6,386 nucleotides of DNA from Pseudomonadota bacterium (GTDB taxonomy: Bacteria > Bdellovibrionota_C > UBA2361 > OMIW01): the NCBI GenBank assembly GCA_900299205.1, contig OMIW01000057.1, positions 1-6,386 on the forward strand, in the 5' to 3' direction. How positions within the stretch are numbered: position 1 is the first letter of the stretch; the number at the start of each line of letters is the position of its first letter. The notes under the pieces were generated by a model that saw only the letters and a program-made list of their open reading frames with translations, had not been told where the DNA came from and did no database searches. Positions 6,368 through 6,386 of the stretch are shown here, in pieces. The translations under genes and the position numbers were made by a program.

Positions 6368-6386
6368 CCCCCCCCCCCCCTCCCCC
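6368..6386. repeat. C homopolymer tract at the end of the window
   Basis: Thirteen consecutive C (6368-6380), one T and five more C fill the last 19 bases. They begin 20 nt after the stop of the 240-residue gene. A tract like this breaks short-read assembly, so it probably marks a contig end, either real low-complexity DNA or an artefact. Confidence 0.85.

Noticed and set aside
1-6386. tRNA, rRNA, CRISPR array, riboswitch, insertion sequence or phage genes
   Set aside because: No repeat-spacer pattern, cloverleaf, transposase motif or terminal inverted repeats were found in the gaps or on either strand.

Overview
The window looks like ordinary bacterial chromosome, probably from a Gram-negative organism. 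Base composition is slightly above 50% GC by eye, the coding is dense, and there are no insertion sequences, tRNAs, rRNAs, CRISPR arrays or phage genes. A UbiB/ADCK-family kinase-like protein and a long-form HflX (about 560 residues, against about 430 in E. coli) fit a proteobacterial or deltaproteobacterial-like lineage. That placement is an inference and I cannot name a species. The last 19 bases are almost pure C, which suggests the end of an assembled contig.

Layout: (1) 1-662, minus: an atypical short-chain dehydrogenase/epimerase-like protein, cut by the left edge. (2) 663-864: an intergenic region with a candidate promoter for gene 1 and a strong nested hairpin downstream of the next gene. 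(3) 865-2556, minus: a complete UbiB/ABC1-type atypical kinase with two C-terminal membrane segments. (4) 2634-2831, minus: a probable small membrane protein just upstream of ubiB, possibly in the same transcript. (5) 2832-2969: a divergent promoter region. (6) 2970-4670, plus: the ribosome-associated GTPase HflX. (7) 4671-4751: a short convergent gap with no clear terminator. (8) 4752-5411, minus: a membrane-anchored coiled-coil protein. (9) 5412-5625: a divergent intergenic region. (10) 5626-6348, plus: an unrecognised soluble protein of 240 residues with a very good ribosome binding site. (11) 6349-6386: a tail ending in a C-rich run.

No common pathway links these genes. UbiB acts in isoprenoid-quinone/membrane lipid metabolism, HflX rescues or splits stalled ribosomes, and the rest have general or unknown roles. 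I see no convincing new multi-gene system. The best leads are the unrecognised 240-residue protein with its divergent coiled-coil neighbour, the small membrane ORF ahead of ubiB, motif substitutions in the SDR and UbiB proteins, and an unusually perfect 25-nt palindrome inside ubiB.
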